A stretch of DNA of 64,000 nt from assembly GCF_020711195.1 (NCBI RefSeq), contig NZ_JAJFAT010000006.1, forward strand, positions 62,001 through 126,000, given 5' to 3'. Below are positions 53,959 to 62,596 of this stretch, in pieces (position 1 is the stretch's first letter; each line of letters opens with the position of its first letter). The notes beneath the pieces were generated by a model. It worked only from the letters and a program-made list of their open reading frames with translations, was not told the DNA's origin and made no database searches. Made by a program: the position numbers and the translations under genes. Source of the stretch: Halanaerobium polyolivorans. Its GTDB lineage: Bacteria; Bacillota; Halanaerobiia; Halanaerobiales; Halanaerobiaceae.

Positions 53959-54052
53959 TTTAAGAGCAATCGGATCTAAAATATAATAACTTGTCTATTT
54001 CTGACTTAAAGGCCCTACTTATACAGATATTATTCTAGGAATAGCTCTTAAA
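53959..54052 (+). other. Long-range 9-bp stem upstream of pfkB
   Basis: TTTAAGAGC (53959-53967) and GCTCTTAAA (54044-54052) are perfect reverse complements enclosing 76 nt, with an inner CCTA/TAGG pairing. It may be a leader RNA structure or an operator pair, or chance in AT-rich DNA. Confidence 0.3.
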
Positions 54053-54168
54053 TAAAGTGAAAATCTTTGATTGACCTTTAAATACAGGATAATTTGATTA
54101 ATTGATGAAATATAGAATAAGCATCTTAATTTTTTTTAATAATATCAACTATTCACGGAGGGCTGATA

Positions 54169-55095
54169 ATGGAAAAAATTCTTACATTTACCTTAAATCC
54201 GACTATTGACAAGAGTGCAAAAGTTGATAATGTAAGGGCAGAAACTAAACTTTATTGTGACACAGTAAGATATGAACCCGGAGGTGGAGGAATAAATGTA
54301 TCTAGGGCAGTAAAAAAATTAGGTGGAAGTTCTCAACTTGTTTACACTTCAGGTGGTTTTACAGGCAGAAAACTGGATAAACTTTTGGCAAGAGAAGAAC
54401 TTAATCTAAAATCCATAGAGATTGAAGATTCAATACGTGAGAATTTCATAATATTTGAGAGAGCATCTCAACAGCAATATAGATTTGGGATGCCTGGTCC
54501 AAAGATAAGTGATAGTGAATACCAAAAGATATTTGATACGTTTAAGAATATAGAAAATTTCCCTGAGTATTTTGTAATAAGTGGAAGTATTCCTAATGGA
54601 ACAAATGATAAAATTTATGCAGAGCTTGCTGGACTTGCTAAAAAAAGAGGAGCAAAGGTTATAGTAGATGTTTCTGGCTCTCCTTTAAAAGAAGTAATGA
54701 ATGAGGGAGTCTTTTTAATTAAACCTAATATAGGAGAGTTCCAGCAGTTAGTTGGAAAAGAACTCCAAGATGATGAGGAAATAAAAAAATATGCTCTTAA
54801 ACTGGTAAATGGTTCCTGCTGTGAGGTGATCGTTATTTCTATTGGAGCGGGGGGTGCCCTGCTTGTTTATCAAGATAAGGCTCAGTTTATGCGTCCACCT
54901 ACTGTACCTATCAAGAGCAAGGTGGGTGCGGGAGATAGTATGGTTGCCGGGATGGTTTTAAGCCTTTCTCAGGGGAATTCAATGGAAAATGCTTTTGTCT
55001 ATGGTATAGCTGCAGGCTCTGCTGCTGTGATGACACCAGGTACAGAGTTGTGCCGCAAAAAAGATACAGATAGATTATATAAGAGTATGAGTTAA
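54169..55095 (+). CDS. pfkB: Hexose-phosphate kinase of the PfkB family (Pfk-2/1-phosphofructokinase group)
   Basis: 308 residues, CGGAGGG before the ATG. N-terminal TLNPTIDKSAKVDNV, GGGGINVSRAVKKLGG, and the C-terminal catalytic KVGAGDSMVAGMVLSL with Asp256. Resembles E. coli Pfk-2 and phosphorylates fructose 6-phosphate (or fructose 1-phosphate/tagatose 6-phosphate). There is no PTS gene next to it, favouring the glycolytic Pfk-2 role. A P-type ATPase gene follows after 50 nt. Confidence 0.88.
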   Translation: MEKILTFTLNPTIDKSAKVDNVRAETKLYCDTVRYEPGGGGINVSRAVKKLGGSSQLVYTSGGFTGRKLDKLLAREELNLKSIEIEDSIRENFIIFERASQQQYRFGMPGPKISDSEYQKIFDTFKNIENFPEYFVISGSIPNGTNDKIYAELAGLAKKRGAKVIVDVSGSPLKEVMNEGVFLIKPNIGEFQQLVGKELQDDEEIKKYALKLVNGSCCEVIVISIGAGGALLVYQDKAQFMRPPTVPIKSKVGAGDSMVAGMVLSLSQGNSMENAFVYGIAAGSAAVMTPGTELCRKKDTDRLYKSMS

Positions 55096-55145
55096 GAAGT
55101 TTTAATCAAAAAAATTAGATATTGAAAATAGTGAGGGGGATATAA

Positions 55146-57845
55146 TTGAAAATTAATAAAAACAAATTAGATAATTATGATTGGTACAAAACAAGTATTG
55201 AAAACACCTTAAAAATGTTTAATACTTCAAAAGATGGACTATCAAAAAAAGAAACAGTTGAAAGGCTGGATAATTACGGAAAGAATAAACTACCTTCTCC
55301 AGCTCAAAAACATCCAGTATTGAAGTTTTTAAGTCATTATAATAATGTATTAATTTATGTATTGTTTGCTGCTGCTATTGTAACTGCATTGCTGGGTCAC
55401 TGGATTGATACTATAATAATTTTAGCCGTAGTTGTTATAAATGGTTTAATTAGTTTTATTCAGGAAGGAAAAGCAGAAAAAGCCCTTGATGCTGTTAAAA
55501 ATATGCTTTCAACTACAGCAAGGATAAAAAGAGAAGGGGAGATCAGAGAAATATCCGCTGAAAATGTTGTTATTGGTGATATTATATATTTAAAATCAGG
55601 TGATAAAGTACCAGCAGATTTGAGATTGATTGAAAGCAAAAATCTATCCATAAATGAAGCATCTTTAACGGGTGAGTCAGTACCTGCTTCAAAAAATAAT
55701 GAAATTTTTAAGCAAGAACTGTCACTTGGGGATAGAAAAAACATGGCTTATTCCAGCACTATTGTAACTTCAGGTGAAGGAATCGGAATTGTTGTTGCAA
55801 CAGGAAAAGATACAGAAATCGGTCGGATAAACCAAATGATCTCAAGTGTAGAAAAATTAAAAACTCCTTTGATTCAACAGGTAGATAGATTTGGTAAACA
55901 ACTAACATTGTTCATCTTGTCTTTAGGTTTTTTAGTATTATTAATCGGTAGATTATTAAGGGGCACCCCCTTTGATGAACTATTCCTATCAGTGGTAGGA
56001 ATAGCAGTTGCTGCAATACCGGAAGGTTTACCTGCTGTTATCACAATAACACTGGCTATTGGGGTACAGAGAATGGCTGCTAGAAATGCTATTATAAGAA
56101 AGCTGCCTGCAGTTGAAACCTTAGGTTCTGTTTCTATTATTTGTTCAGATAAAACTGGCACTTTAACAGAAGGTCAAATGACCGTAAAAACAGTTGTTAC
56201 AGCAGATAAAGAATATACTATAAGTGGTAATGGATATGATCCATCCGGTAAATTAATAAACAAGGAAAAAGAAGTGGAGCTTTCAAAAGAATCAGTACTC
56301 AAAGAATTATTAAAAAATGCATCTTTAAATAATGATGCCAGGCTAGTTCAAAAAGAAAACAAGTGGATTATAGAGGGCAGTCCTACTGAAGGTGCTCTAA
56401 AGACTCTAGTTGAAAAAAGCAGCTATGATAATAAGACACTTGAAAAAAAATATCCAAGATTGGATTCAATTCCTTTTAACTCAGACAACAAATTTATGGC
56501 TACTTTAAATCAGGGAGATGATGATAAAAATATAATCTATCTAAAAGGTGCACCTGAAGTAGTAATGGGAATGTGTAGTAAAGAATTAACTGAAGATGGT
56601 TTTAAAAAACTCAATAAAGATTACTGGGAAGAAAAACAGGGTACAATGGCTAGCAATGGATACCGTCTTCTTGCTTTAGCTTATAAAAAAAATGATAAAA
56701 ATACAAATGAGCTATCCTTAGATCATATTCAATCAGAGATGATATTTTTGGGGATTATAGGTGTTATGGATCCACCTCGTCAGGAAGCTATAGAGGCAGT
56801 GAAGGAGTGCCAGGAAGCCAATATAAAAGTTAAGATGATAACAGGTGATCATGCTACAACAGCTTCTGCAATTGCTGCTCAACTCGGCATCGAAAGTCCG
56901 TCTGAGGTAATAACCGGAAATGAAATTAATAATTTAGATGATATTGAATTAAAAGAAGTTATAGAAAGAACTTATGTTTTTGCAAGAGTAAGCCCAGAAC
57001 ACAAGTTAAGATTAGTTACAGCTATGCAGGAGTTGGGGTATATAACGGCTATGACAGGGGACGGAGTTAATGATGCTCCTGCTCTCAAGAAATCAGATAT
57101 AGGTGTTGCAATGGGCATTAATGGAACAGAAGCTACTAAAGAAGCTGCAGAAATGGTATTGGCTGATGATAACTTTGCCTCTATTATAAATGCTGTAGAA
57201 GAAGGTAGAACAGTATATGATAATTTAAAAAAGGCGCTTTTATTTATGCTGCCAACAAATGGAGGAGAAGCACTTGTCATCATGGCAGCAGTATTATTTG
57301 GCTTTAGTCTGCCAATTACTCCAGTCCAGATATTGTGGATAAATATGATAACTGCTGTTACTCTGGCTTTAACACTTGCTTTTGAACCAATGGAAGAAGA
57401 TGCTATGAAAAGGCCGCCTAGAGATACTGGTGAATCATTAACACCTTTTTCACTTCTTTTGAGAATAGGTTTTGTCTCAGTAATTTTAACTGCTACAACT
57501 TTAGGTATATATACCTGGGCGATTTCCAATAATTTATCACTTCCTTTAGCAAGAAGCCTTGCAGTAAACATGCTGGTTTATGGAGAAATATTCTATCTAT
57601 TTAATAGCCGTTATATGACTAAGAGTTCTTTAAACTTAAAAGGTTTTAAAGCAACACCCTGGGTCTGGAAAGCTGTAGGAGCAGTTATTGGACTTCAATT
57701 TATCTTTGTATATTTTCCTCCAATCCAGACTATCTTCGATGTTGCTCCTTTAAAATTATCACACTGGTTAATAATAATAGGAATTAACTTTTTACTATTC
57801 TTGGTGGTGGAATTAGAAAAATATATCAGTAGAAATTTTTATTAG
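55146..57845 (+). CDS. Cation-translocating P-type ATPase (Ca2+-type, PMR1/SERCA branch)
   Basis: 899 residues from TTG 55146 (GAGGGGG upstream). Cation_ATPase_N domain, TGES actuator motif, PEGLPA in TM4, phosphorylation site SDKTGTLTEG (Asp335), KGAPE nucleotide site, TGDGVNDAPAL hinge and about ten membrane helices. Most similar to bacterial Ca2+ pumps; a Na+ pump of the same branch is also possible. Why it follows pfkB is unclear. Confidence 0.92.
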   Translation: MKINKNKLDNYDWYKTSIENTLKMFNTSKDGLSKKETVERLDNYGKNKLPSPAQKHPVLKFLSHYNNVLIYVLFAAAIVTALLGHWIDTIIILAVVVINGLISFIQEGKAEKALDAVKNMLSTTARIKREGEIREISAENVVIGDIIYLKSGDKVPADLRLIESKNLSINEASLTGESVPASKNNEIFKQELSLGDRKNMAYSSTIVTSGEGIGIVVATGKDTEIGRINQMISSVEKLKTPLIQQVDRFGKQLTLFILSLGFLVLLIGRLLRGTPFDELFLSVVGIAVAAIPEGLPAVITITLAIGVQRMAARNAIIRKLPAVETLGSVSIICSDKTGTLTEGQMTVKTVVTADKEYTISGNGYDPSGKLINKEKEVELSKESVLKELLKNASLNNDARLVQKENKWIIEGSPTEGALKTLVEKSSYDNKTLEKKYPRLDSIPFNSDNKFMATLNQGDDDKNIIYLKGAPEVVMGMCSKELTEDGFKKLNKDYWEEKQGTMASNGYRLLALAYKKNDKNTNELSLDHIQSEMIFLGIIGVMDPPRQEAIEAVKECQEANIKVKMITGDHATTASAIAAQLGIESPSEVITGNEINNLDDIELKEVIERTYVFARVSPEHKLRLVTAMQELGYITAMTGDGVNDAPALKKSDIGVAMGINGTEATKEAAEMVLADDNFASIINAVEEGRTVYDNLKKALLFMLPTNGGEALVIMAAVLFGFSLPITPVQILWINMITAVTLALTLAFEPMEEDAMKRPPRDTGESLTPFSLLLRIGFVSVILTATTLGIYTWAISNNLSLPLARSLAVNMLVYGEIFYLFNSRYMTKSSLNLKGFKATPWVWKAVGAVIGLQFIFVYFPPIQTIFDVAPLKLSHWLIIIGINFLLFLVVELEKYISRNFY

Positions 57846-57965
57846 ATTTTTGATAAATTAACGAACTTTGAGGAAAAAATAAAATCTGTTTTCTTTGCAA
57901 TTTAATTGCTATATCTTTATAATTAAAATTAAGATTTAAAATTCTAAAAGGAGCAGTGATAGTAT

Positions 57966-58349
57966 ATGCAAAACTATGATTTTGTTCACTCATGCATTCG
58001 AGTAATGGATTTAGAAAAGTCAATTGAATTTTACAAAGAAGCTTTAAATTTAAAAGAGAGTTCTCGCAAAGATTTTCCAGAGAACAAGTTTACTCTTGTT
58101 TATTTAACAGATCAGAATGAGAGTTTTGAACTGGAGTTAACTTATAATTATGATCGAGAAGAACCTTATACAATCGGTAATGGTTACAGCCACATAGCAG
58201 TAGTTGTTGATGATCTGGAAAAATCATATCAGCGCCACAAAGATGCTGGTTATCAGGTTGGAGAGTTAAAGAGTCTAAGTGAGAATTCATCTGGCTATTA
58301 TTTCATAACAGATCCGGATGGATATAGAACAGAGATTATTGCCAGATGA
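57966..58349 (+). CDS. gloA: Lactoylglutathione lyase (glyoxalase I) family protein
   Basis: 127 residues. Vicinal oxygen chelate fold with the metal ligands His8, Glu57, His76 and Glu123 in the E. coli-like spacing; short Ni2+-type form. Detoxifies methylglyoxal with a thiol cofactor; the cell may use a thiol other than glutathione. Ribosome site AAAGGAG is about 12 nt before the ATG, longer than usual. Confidence 0.9.
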   Translation: MQNYDFVHSCIRVMDLEKSIEFYKEALNLKESSRKDFPENKFTLVYLTDQNESFELELTYNYDREEPYTIGNGYSHIAVVVDDLEKSYQRHKDAGYQVGELKSLSENSSGYYFITDPDGYRTEIIAR

Positions 58350-58401
58350 TTAAATTACTAATTATTTAGAAGTCACCGCTTTCAAATAATCTATTTTAAT
58401 C

Positions 58402-58450
58402 AGAAAGAATGTTTAAATGGAGCTTTCTTAAAAATTTTTTAAAAAATAGA
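58402..58450 (+). terminator. Weak terminator candidate after gloA
   Basis: AGAAAG (58402-58407) and CTTTCT (58433-58438) with a 25-nt loop, then TAAAAATTTTTT. Confidence 0.3.
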
Positions 58451-58460
58451 AATCAAAAAA

Positions 58461-58498
58461 CCCCCAAGAAACCTGCACTACCAGGGTAAACTTGGGGG
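58461..58498 (-). terminator. Terminator of tRNA-Leu
   Basis: CCCCCAAG (58461-58468) and CTTGGGGG (58491-58498) with further inner pairs; on the minus strand it is followed by six T residues. Confidence 0.88.
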
Positions 58499-58523
58499 TA
58501 AATTATTTTGTTTATATAAAAAA

Positions 58524-58611
58524 TGGTGCCGAAGGTGGGATTCGAACCCACACAAGCAAAATGCTCACAGCGCCCTCAACGCTGCGCGTCTGCCAGTTCC
58601 GCCACTTCGGC
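58524..58611 (-). tRNA. tRNA-Leu (GAG)
   Basis: 88 nt type II tRNA with a long variable arm; acceptor GCCGAAG/CTTCGGC, anticodon stem CAGCG/CGCTG with GAG, encoded CCA. Confidence 0.94.
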
Positions 58612-58626
58612 ACATCACAATAATAA

Positions 58627-58654
58627 ATTATACCATAAATTATTGTATTGTCAA
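58627..58654 (-). promoter_or_regulatory. Promoter of tRNA-Leu
   Basis: Minus strand: TTGACA (58649-58654), 16-nt spacer, TATAAT (58627-58632). Confidence 0.75.
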
Positions 58655-58805
58655 TAGTAATCGAGGATTTTTCTTAGATTAATTTGTCTAAATATATCGA
58701 AAGAAATAATAAAAATCAAGATACTTGAATATGCAGGAATTAAGCGGAGAATCACGAATATATATTATTGAGAGAGTAGATTACTTAATGGGGAGGTCAA
58801 TTACA

Positions 58806-59666
58806 TTGTCAGAAAATAATGCAGAAAATAATCAGCAAGATAATCAAGCAGGAAATAACAAATACAAATGGTTGGGAATAGCTTTAATAGCTTTACTTAT
58901 TTTATTTATAGCTTATACAGGTTATTATCTTGAAAGAGGAATGGAACCTGTAGATGATGATTTAATAATTGGTGGAGATGAAATTGAAGAAGATCCGGGC
59001 TTTCTTGATAGAATTTTAGGATTAATGAATCTAGGGGAAAGCACTTTTGACAAAGAATTGGATATACTCTTTGTTGGTTTAGACGATACTGCAGATAAGG
59101 ATCTTGATGAGGTTGAAGCTAACTCGATTATGATAGTTCAAATTCGTCCTGAGCAGGAATTAATTATTGTTGAGACTGTAGATGAGTCTATGGAATATCA
59201 AGACACAGCCTTGAGAGATTTCGATTTTAGAGAACTTAATACAATAGTTGCTGAAGCTAAGGCAAGGGAATTTGATCATTATCTATATTTAAACTTTCCA
59301 GGCTTTGAAAAGGTAATTGATGAGCTAGGTGGAGTACAAATAACTTTAGAAGATCAGCTGAGAGTTCCAGACCTTGGTTTAAATTTAAGGGCTGGTAATA
59401 ATCTTTTATCTGGTAAAGAGGCTTTAAATTATGTTCGCTGGAAAGATTTAAATAATGATACCCGTCTCCAGCGCCAAAGACAGGTTATTAATGCAGTCTT
59501 AGAAAGAATTAGAGGTAATAATTTTCTCTTTAATGTAAGAGATCTATATAATACGGTTGTAAATACATATAATTCTGTAGAAACCGATATTAGCCCTGTT
59601 TTAGCAACAGAAATATTGAATTATTTAAGAGAAAATAGAGATATTGAATTAGAGTTTATAGACTAG
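58806..59666 (+). CDS. LytR-CpsA-Psr (LCP) family protein
   Basis: 286 residues from TTG 58806 with GGGGAGG 9 nt upstream; longer in-frame starts lack a ribosome site. Short cytoplasmic N-terminus, one transmembrane helix (about 22-42), then the LCP domain: LDILFVGLDD, FPGFEKVIDELGGVQI, LLSGKEALNYVRW and RLQRQRQVINAV with its Arg pair. LCP enzymes attach teichoic acids or other glycopolymers to the wall. The N-terminal catalytic segment is shorter and more acidic than usual. Confidence 0.85.
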   Translation: MSENNAENNQQDNQAGNNKYKWLGIALIALLILFIAYTGYYLERGMEPVDDDLIIGGDEIEEDPGFLDRILGLMNLGESTFDKELDILFVGLDDTADKDLDEVEANSIMIVQIRPEQELIIVETVDESMEYQDTALRDFDFRELNTIVAEAKAREFDHYLYLNFPGFEKVIDELGGVQITLEDQLRVPDLGLNLRAGNNLLSGKEALNYVRWKDLNNDTRLQRQRQVINAVLERIRGNNFLFNVRDLYNTVVNTYNSVETDISPVLATEILNYLRENRDIELEFID

Positions 59667-59758
59667 AAGAAAAAAATGTCTGCAGTAGATTAGCTGAGTA
59701 TATAGGAGTATATTATTCTTAAAAGCTTTTAAATGCGTCTAATAAACTATTAAAGTTT

Positions 59759-59787
59759 TTGACTTGAGACTGCTTTTTATATATACT
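59759..59787 (+). promoter_or_regulatory. Promoter of the second tRNA operon
   Basis: TTGACT (59759-59764), 17 nt, TATACT (59782-59787), 43 nt before tRNA-Val. Confidence 0.75.
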
Positions 59788-59830
59788 AGTTATTGCTGAC
59801 GCAGTAATTGTGTTTTAACACACTGCAGAT

Positions 59831-59906
59831 GGGCGAATAGCTCAGTTGGGAGAGCACCTGCCTTACAAGCAGGGGGTCACAGGTTCGAGCCCTGTTTCGC
59901 CCACCA
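59831..59906 (+). tRNA. tRNA-Val (TAC)
   Basis: 76 nt, acceptor GGGCGAA/TTCGCCC, anticodon TAC, encoded CCA. Confidence 0.95.
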
Positions 59907-59917
59907 TTTTATTTTAC

Positions 59918-59994
59918 GGAGGTGTAGCGTAGCGGTTTAACGCGCCGGCCTGTCAAGCCGGAGATCGCGGGTTCAAATCCCGTCTCCTCCGCCA
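59918..59994 (+). tRNA. tRNA-Asp (GTC)
   Basis: 77 nt, anticodon GTC between CCGGC/GCCGG, encoded CCA. The acceptor stem GGAGGTG/CTCCTCC has a T-T mismatch at its sixth pair. Confidence 0.92.
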
Positions 59995-59998
59995 TTTT

Positions 59999-60074
59999 GG
60001 TGAGATAGCTCAGTTGGTAGAGCAGTGGATTGAAAATCCACGTGTCGACAGTTCGATTCTGTCTCTCACCACCA
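59999..60074 (+). tRNA. tRNA-Phe (GAA), copy 2
   Basis: 76 nt, identical to the copy at 43863-43938 through the encoded CCA. Confidence 0.95.
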
Positions 60075-60082
60075 TTTTTTGG

Positions 60083-60157
60083 GCGGGAGTAGCTCAGTGG
60101 TAGAGCATCACGTTGCCAACGTGAGGGTCGCGAGTTCAAATCTCGTTTCCCGCTCCA
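60083..60157 (+). tRNA. tRNA-Gly (GCC)
   Basis: 75 nt, acceptor GCGGGAG/TTCCCGC, anticodon GCC between TCACG/CGTGA, encoded CCA. Confidence 0.94.
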
Positions 60158-60173
60158 TTATATTTGCAGCCAG

Positions 60174-60248
60174 GGCGGCATAGCCAAGTGGTAAGGCAGA
60201 GGACTGCAAATCCTTTATTCCTCGGTTCAAATCCGAGTGCCGCCTCCA
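60174..60248 (+). tRNA. tRNA-Cys (GCA)
   Basis: 75 nt, acceptor GGCGGCA/TGCCGCC, anticodon GCA in CTGCAAA, encoded CCA. Confidence 0.94.
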
Positions 60249-60267
60249 ATATATAATAACTAAGATA

Positions 60268-60290
60268 ACAGCCTTCAGGGCTGTTTTTTT
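60268..60290 (+). terminator. Terminator of the second tRNA operon
   Basis: ACAGCC/GGCTGT hairpin with a TTCAG loop, followed by six or more T residues. Confidence 0.88.
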
Positions 60291-60896
60291 GTGTTTGTAG
60301 AGGAATATTTATTGATATAAATAGCGGCTAAATTCTAATCTTAAAGCTCTTGGAATTGTCCAGAAAAGGCTTAAAATCATAAGTTGTCTTTTCCAAAAAT
60401 TACTTTATATTAATTCTTGATTTTCCTTGAAAAGAATAAGAAGTTTTGTTATACTACAATTGAATTAAAATACATAATTTAAAATATTATATCTATTTTT
60501 GCTGTTAAAATTAATGAGTCTTTTTTGACAGTAGAGATGATAAAATTAAGCACTATTTGATTTATAGAATAATTAATAATTATTTGCTCTTGAAATTTAG
60601 AGAGAATAGATAATTAATTTTTGTATATATTGATTAGTGTTTTTTTAATATTTATTAAATTCAAAATATTCGCTACTTATTAAAGTTTAGCTAATAATTT
60701 TGACGATTGGTAGTAGTTAAGCTAATAAATTCTTTACTTTGTTTTTGAATTATTGGGGGAAGAACAGAGTTAATATAGAATTCAAAATTTTGAAGGGGGG
60801 ATATAAGAGGAAAATAATATTTTAAAAGCTAGGATTTTTAAGTATCCAAAGGAGAATTAAAAATTAGAACTTTATTAAACAGGGGGTAAATAATAA
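60291..60896 (+). other. Long non-coding leader or intergenic region before the alkaline phosphatase
   Basis: About 600 nt without a gene. Two promoter candidates point to the phosphatase: TTGAAA-17-TATACT (60427-60455) and TTGACG-17-TAATAA (60700-60728). The second overlaps one of two GCTAATAA direct repeats (60690-60697 and 60721-60728, 31 nt apart). Purine-rich stretches at 60793-60810 look like ribosome sites, but no start follows. I see no clear Pho box. Confidence 0.55.
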
Positions 60897-62435
60897 ATGT
60901 CTATGAAAAAAAGCTTGAAATTAGGTTTAGCGGCTTTAGTAGTTGTTGTAGCAGCCTTAGTTTTCATGCCAGTTCAAACTGAGGCACAAGATGTAGACCA
61001 TGTATTCTTTTTCATAGGTGATGGTTTAGGAAATGCTCAGGCGACTTTAACTGAATATTATTTGCAGGATAAATATGATGATCCAGGTTATGAACTGAAT
61101 ATGCATAGATTAGACGAGATGGCAGTTACTACTACCTATGGTGCAGATAAAGTAGTTCCTGGTTCTGCTCAAACTGCAACTGCTTTGGCTTCTGGACATA
61201 ATACAAATTTTGGCTATGTAGGTGTAACTACTGATCATGAACCTGTAACTACTATTATGGATAGAGCCCGAGAAAATGACTGGGGTACTGGTTTAGTTAC
61301 TACTACAAGAGTTACCCATGCTACACCAGCAGCTTTTGCTTCTCATGTTCCTGATAGAGGTATGGAAAATGAAATCATCGAACACTATTTAGAAAAAGAA
61401 GTTGATGTAATAGCTGGTGGTGGATATAGACATTTATATCCAGCAGATCATCCAGCTTCAACTAGAAACGATGACAGAAACTTCTTTGAAGAGTTTGCAG
61501 AAGCCGGTTATAATGTTTTTGAGGCACCTCAAGTAGATGAATTTAGGGATTTTGAACCTGAAGGTAGAGAGAAAATATTAGCTGGATTTCATCCAACTCA
61601 TATGAGTTATGAAATTGATAGAGATCCGGCAGAAGAGCCTAGTCTGGCTGAAATGACAGAAGTAAGTCTTAATACTTTAGAAGAATATGGCCAATTTATG
61701 ATGATGATTGAGGGTGGACGTATTGACCATGCTGCCCATAACAATGATCCCGGTGGAATGATTTATGATACAATTGCTTTTGATGAGGCAATTGGAGTAG
61801 CATTAGACTTTTATGAAGAAAATCCTGATAACACCTTGATTATAGTAGCAGGAGATCACGAAACAGGAGGTTTAGGTTTAAATAGTTGTGAAGGTATGGA
61901 ATATGGCTATTATCTAGATTTTGAGCCGATAATTGCTCAAGATGCTTCTATTGAAGAAGGAATCGAATTTGAAAACGCAGAACAATGGTATCAAGATATA
62001 GCTGATAAATTTGGTTTGGATGAGTTATCTTCAAGTGAGCAAGCTTGGATGGAACATGGTGTAGCAATTGAAGAAGAATATGGACATGAAGCAGATATTG
62101 CTCGTCCTGGTAGAATAGGAGGAGTGTATGATGGTGGTCAAGATTATGATGTTCCTTATGATGAAGAAGCAGTGGATCAAGAGTTAGCTGCTCATTGGCC
62201 ACAGGCTCCTTGGATTTCTCCAGCACAGTCTACATTAGCTCATATTGTTTCTAGAAGAGCTAAGATTGGTTGGAATACTTCTTCTCACACTGGTTCTGCT
62301 ATTCAATTAACTGCTCATGGAGCAGGAGCCAGCCACTATGAAGGTAGGCTGGATAATACTGATGTAGCTAGAATTACAGCTGCAATACTTGATTTTGAAT
62401 TAGATCCAGAAGTAGGAGCAGCTGAACTTGACTAA
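60897..62435 (+). CDS. Secreted alkaline phosphatase
   Basis: 512 residues from ATG 60897 (AGGGGGT 9 nt upstream). Signal peptide about 1-30. Alkaline phosphatase superfamily: metal-binding Asp42 in GDGLG, nucleophile Ser90 in VPGSAQTATALASG, THATPAAFASH, EGGRIDHAAHNND, Asp320/His321 in GDHETGG and His464 in SSHTG. In the usual motif an Asp precedes the catalytic Ser (E. coli Asp101-Ser102); here it is Gly89. The mature protein is acidic, consistent with function in a saline medium. Releases phosphate from phosphomonoesters outside the cell. Confidence 0.92.
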   Translation: MSMKKSLKLGLAALVVVVAALVFMPVQTEAQDVDHVFFFIGDGLGNAQATLTEYYLQDKYDDPGYELNMHRLDEMAVTTTYGADKVVPGSAQTATALASGHNTNFGYVGVTTDHEPVTTIMDRARENDWGTGLVTTTRVTHATPAAFASHVPDRGMENEIIEHYLEKEVDVIAGGGYRHLYPADHPASTRNDDRNFFEEFAEAGYNVFEAPQVDEFRDFEPEGREKILAGFHPTHMSYEIDRDPAEEPSLAEMTEVSLNTLEEYGQFMMMIEGGRIDHAAHNNDPGGMIYDTIAFDEAIGVALDFYEENPDNTLIIVAGDHETGGLGLNSCEGMEYGYYLDFEPIIAQDASIEEGIEFENAEQWYQDIADKFGLDELSSSEQAWMEHGVAIEEEYGHEADIARPGRIGGVYDGGQDYDVPYDEEAVDQELAAHWPQAPWISPAQSTLAHIVSRRAKIGWNTSSHTGSAIQLTAHGAGASHYEGRLDNTDVARITAAILDFELDPEVGAAELD

Positions 62436-62499
62436 GTGAAAAGAAAAAACTTTTCTCTAAAAATATAAAAAAGATAACTAAAGTTCAAGCTTAAAATTT

Positions 62500-62546
62500 A
62501 AAGTTGGCAGGTAGACTATTTTTGGGCTGCCTGTCAACTTTATTTC
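62500..62546 (+). terminator. Terminator after the alkaline phosphatase gene
   Basis: A long stem pairing AAAGTTGGCAGGTAG (from 62500) with CTGCCTGTCAACTTT (62527-62541) with small irregularities, followed by ATTTCT. Confidence 0.8.
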
Positions 62547-62596
62547 TATAATATTTTAATTAATATTTATATATATTTGAATATTGGAGTGATATC

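Noticed and set aside
59909-60139. Minus-strand ORF of 76 codons (NSRPSRWQRDALPLSY-like)
   Set aside because: It is the reverse translation of the tRNA-Asp, tRNA-Phe and tRNA-Gly genes, a well-known spurious annotation type.
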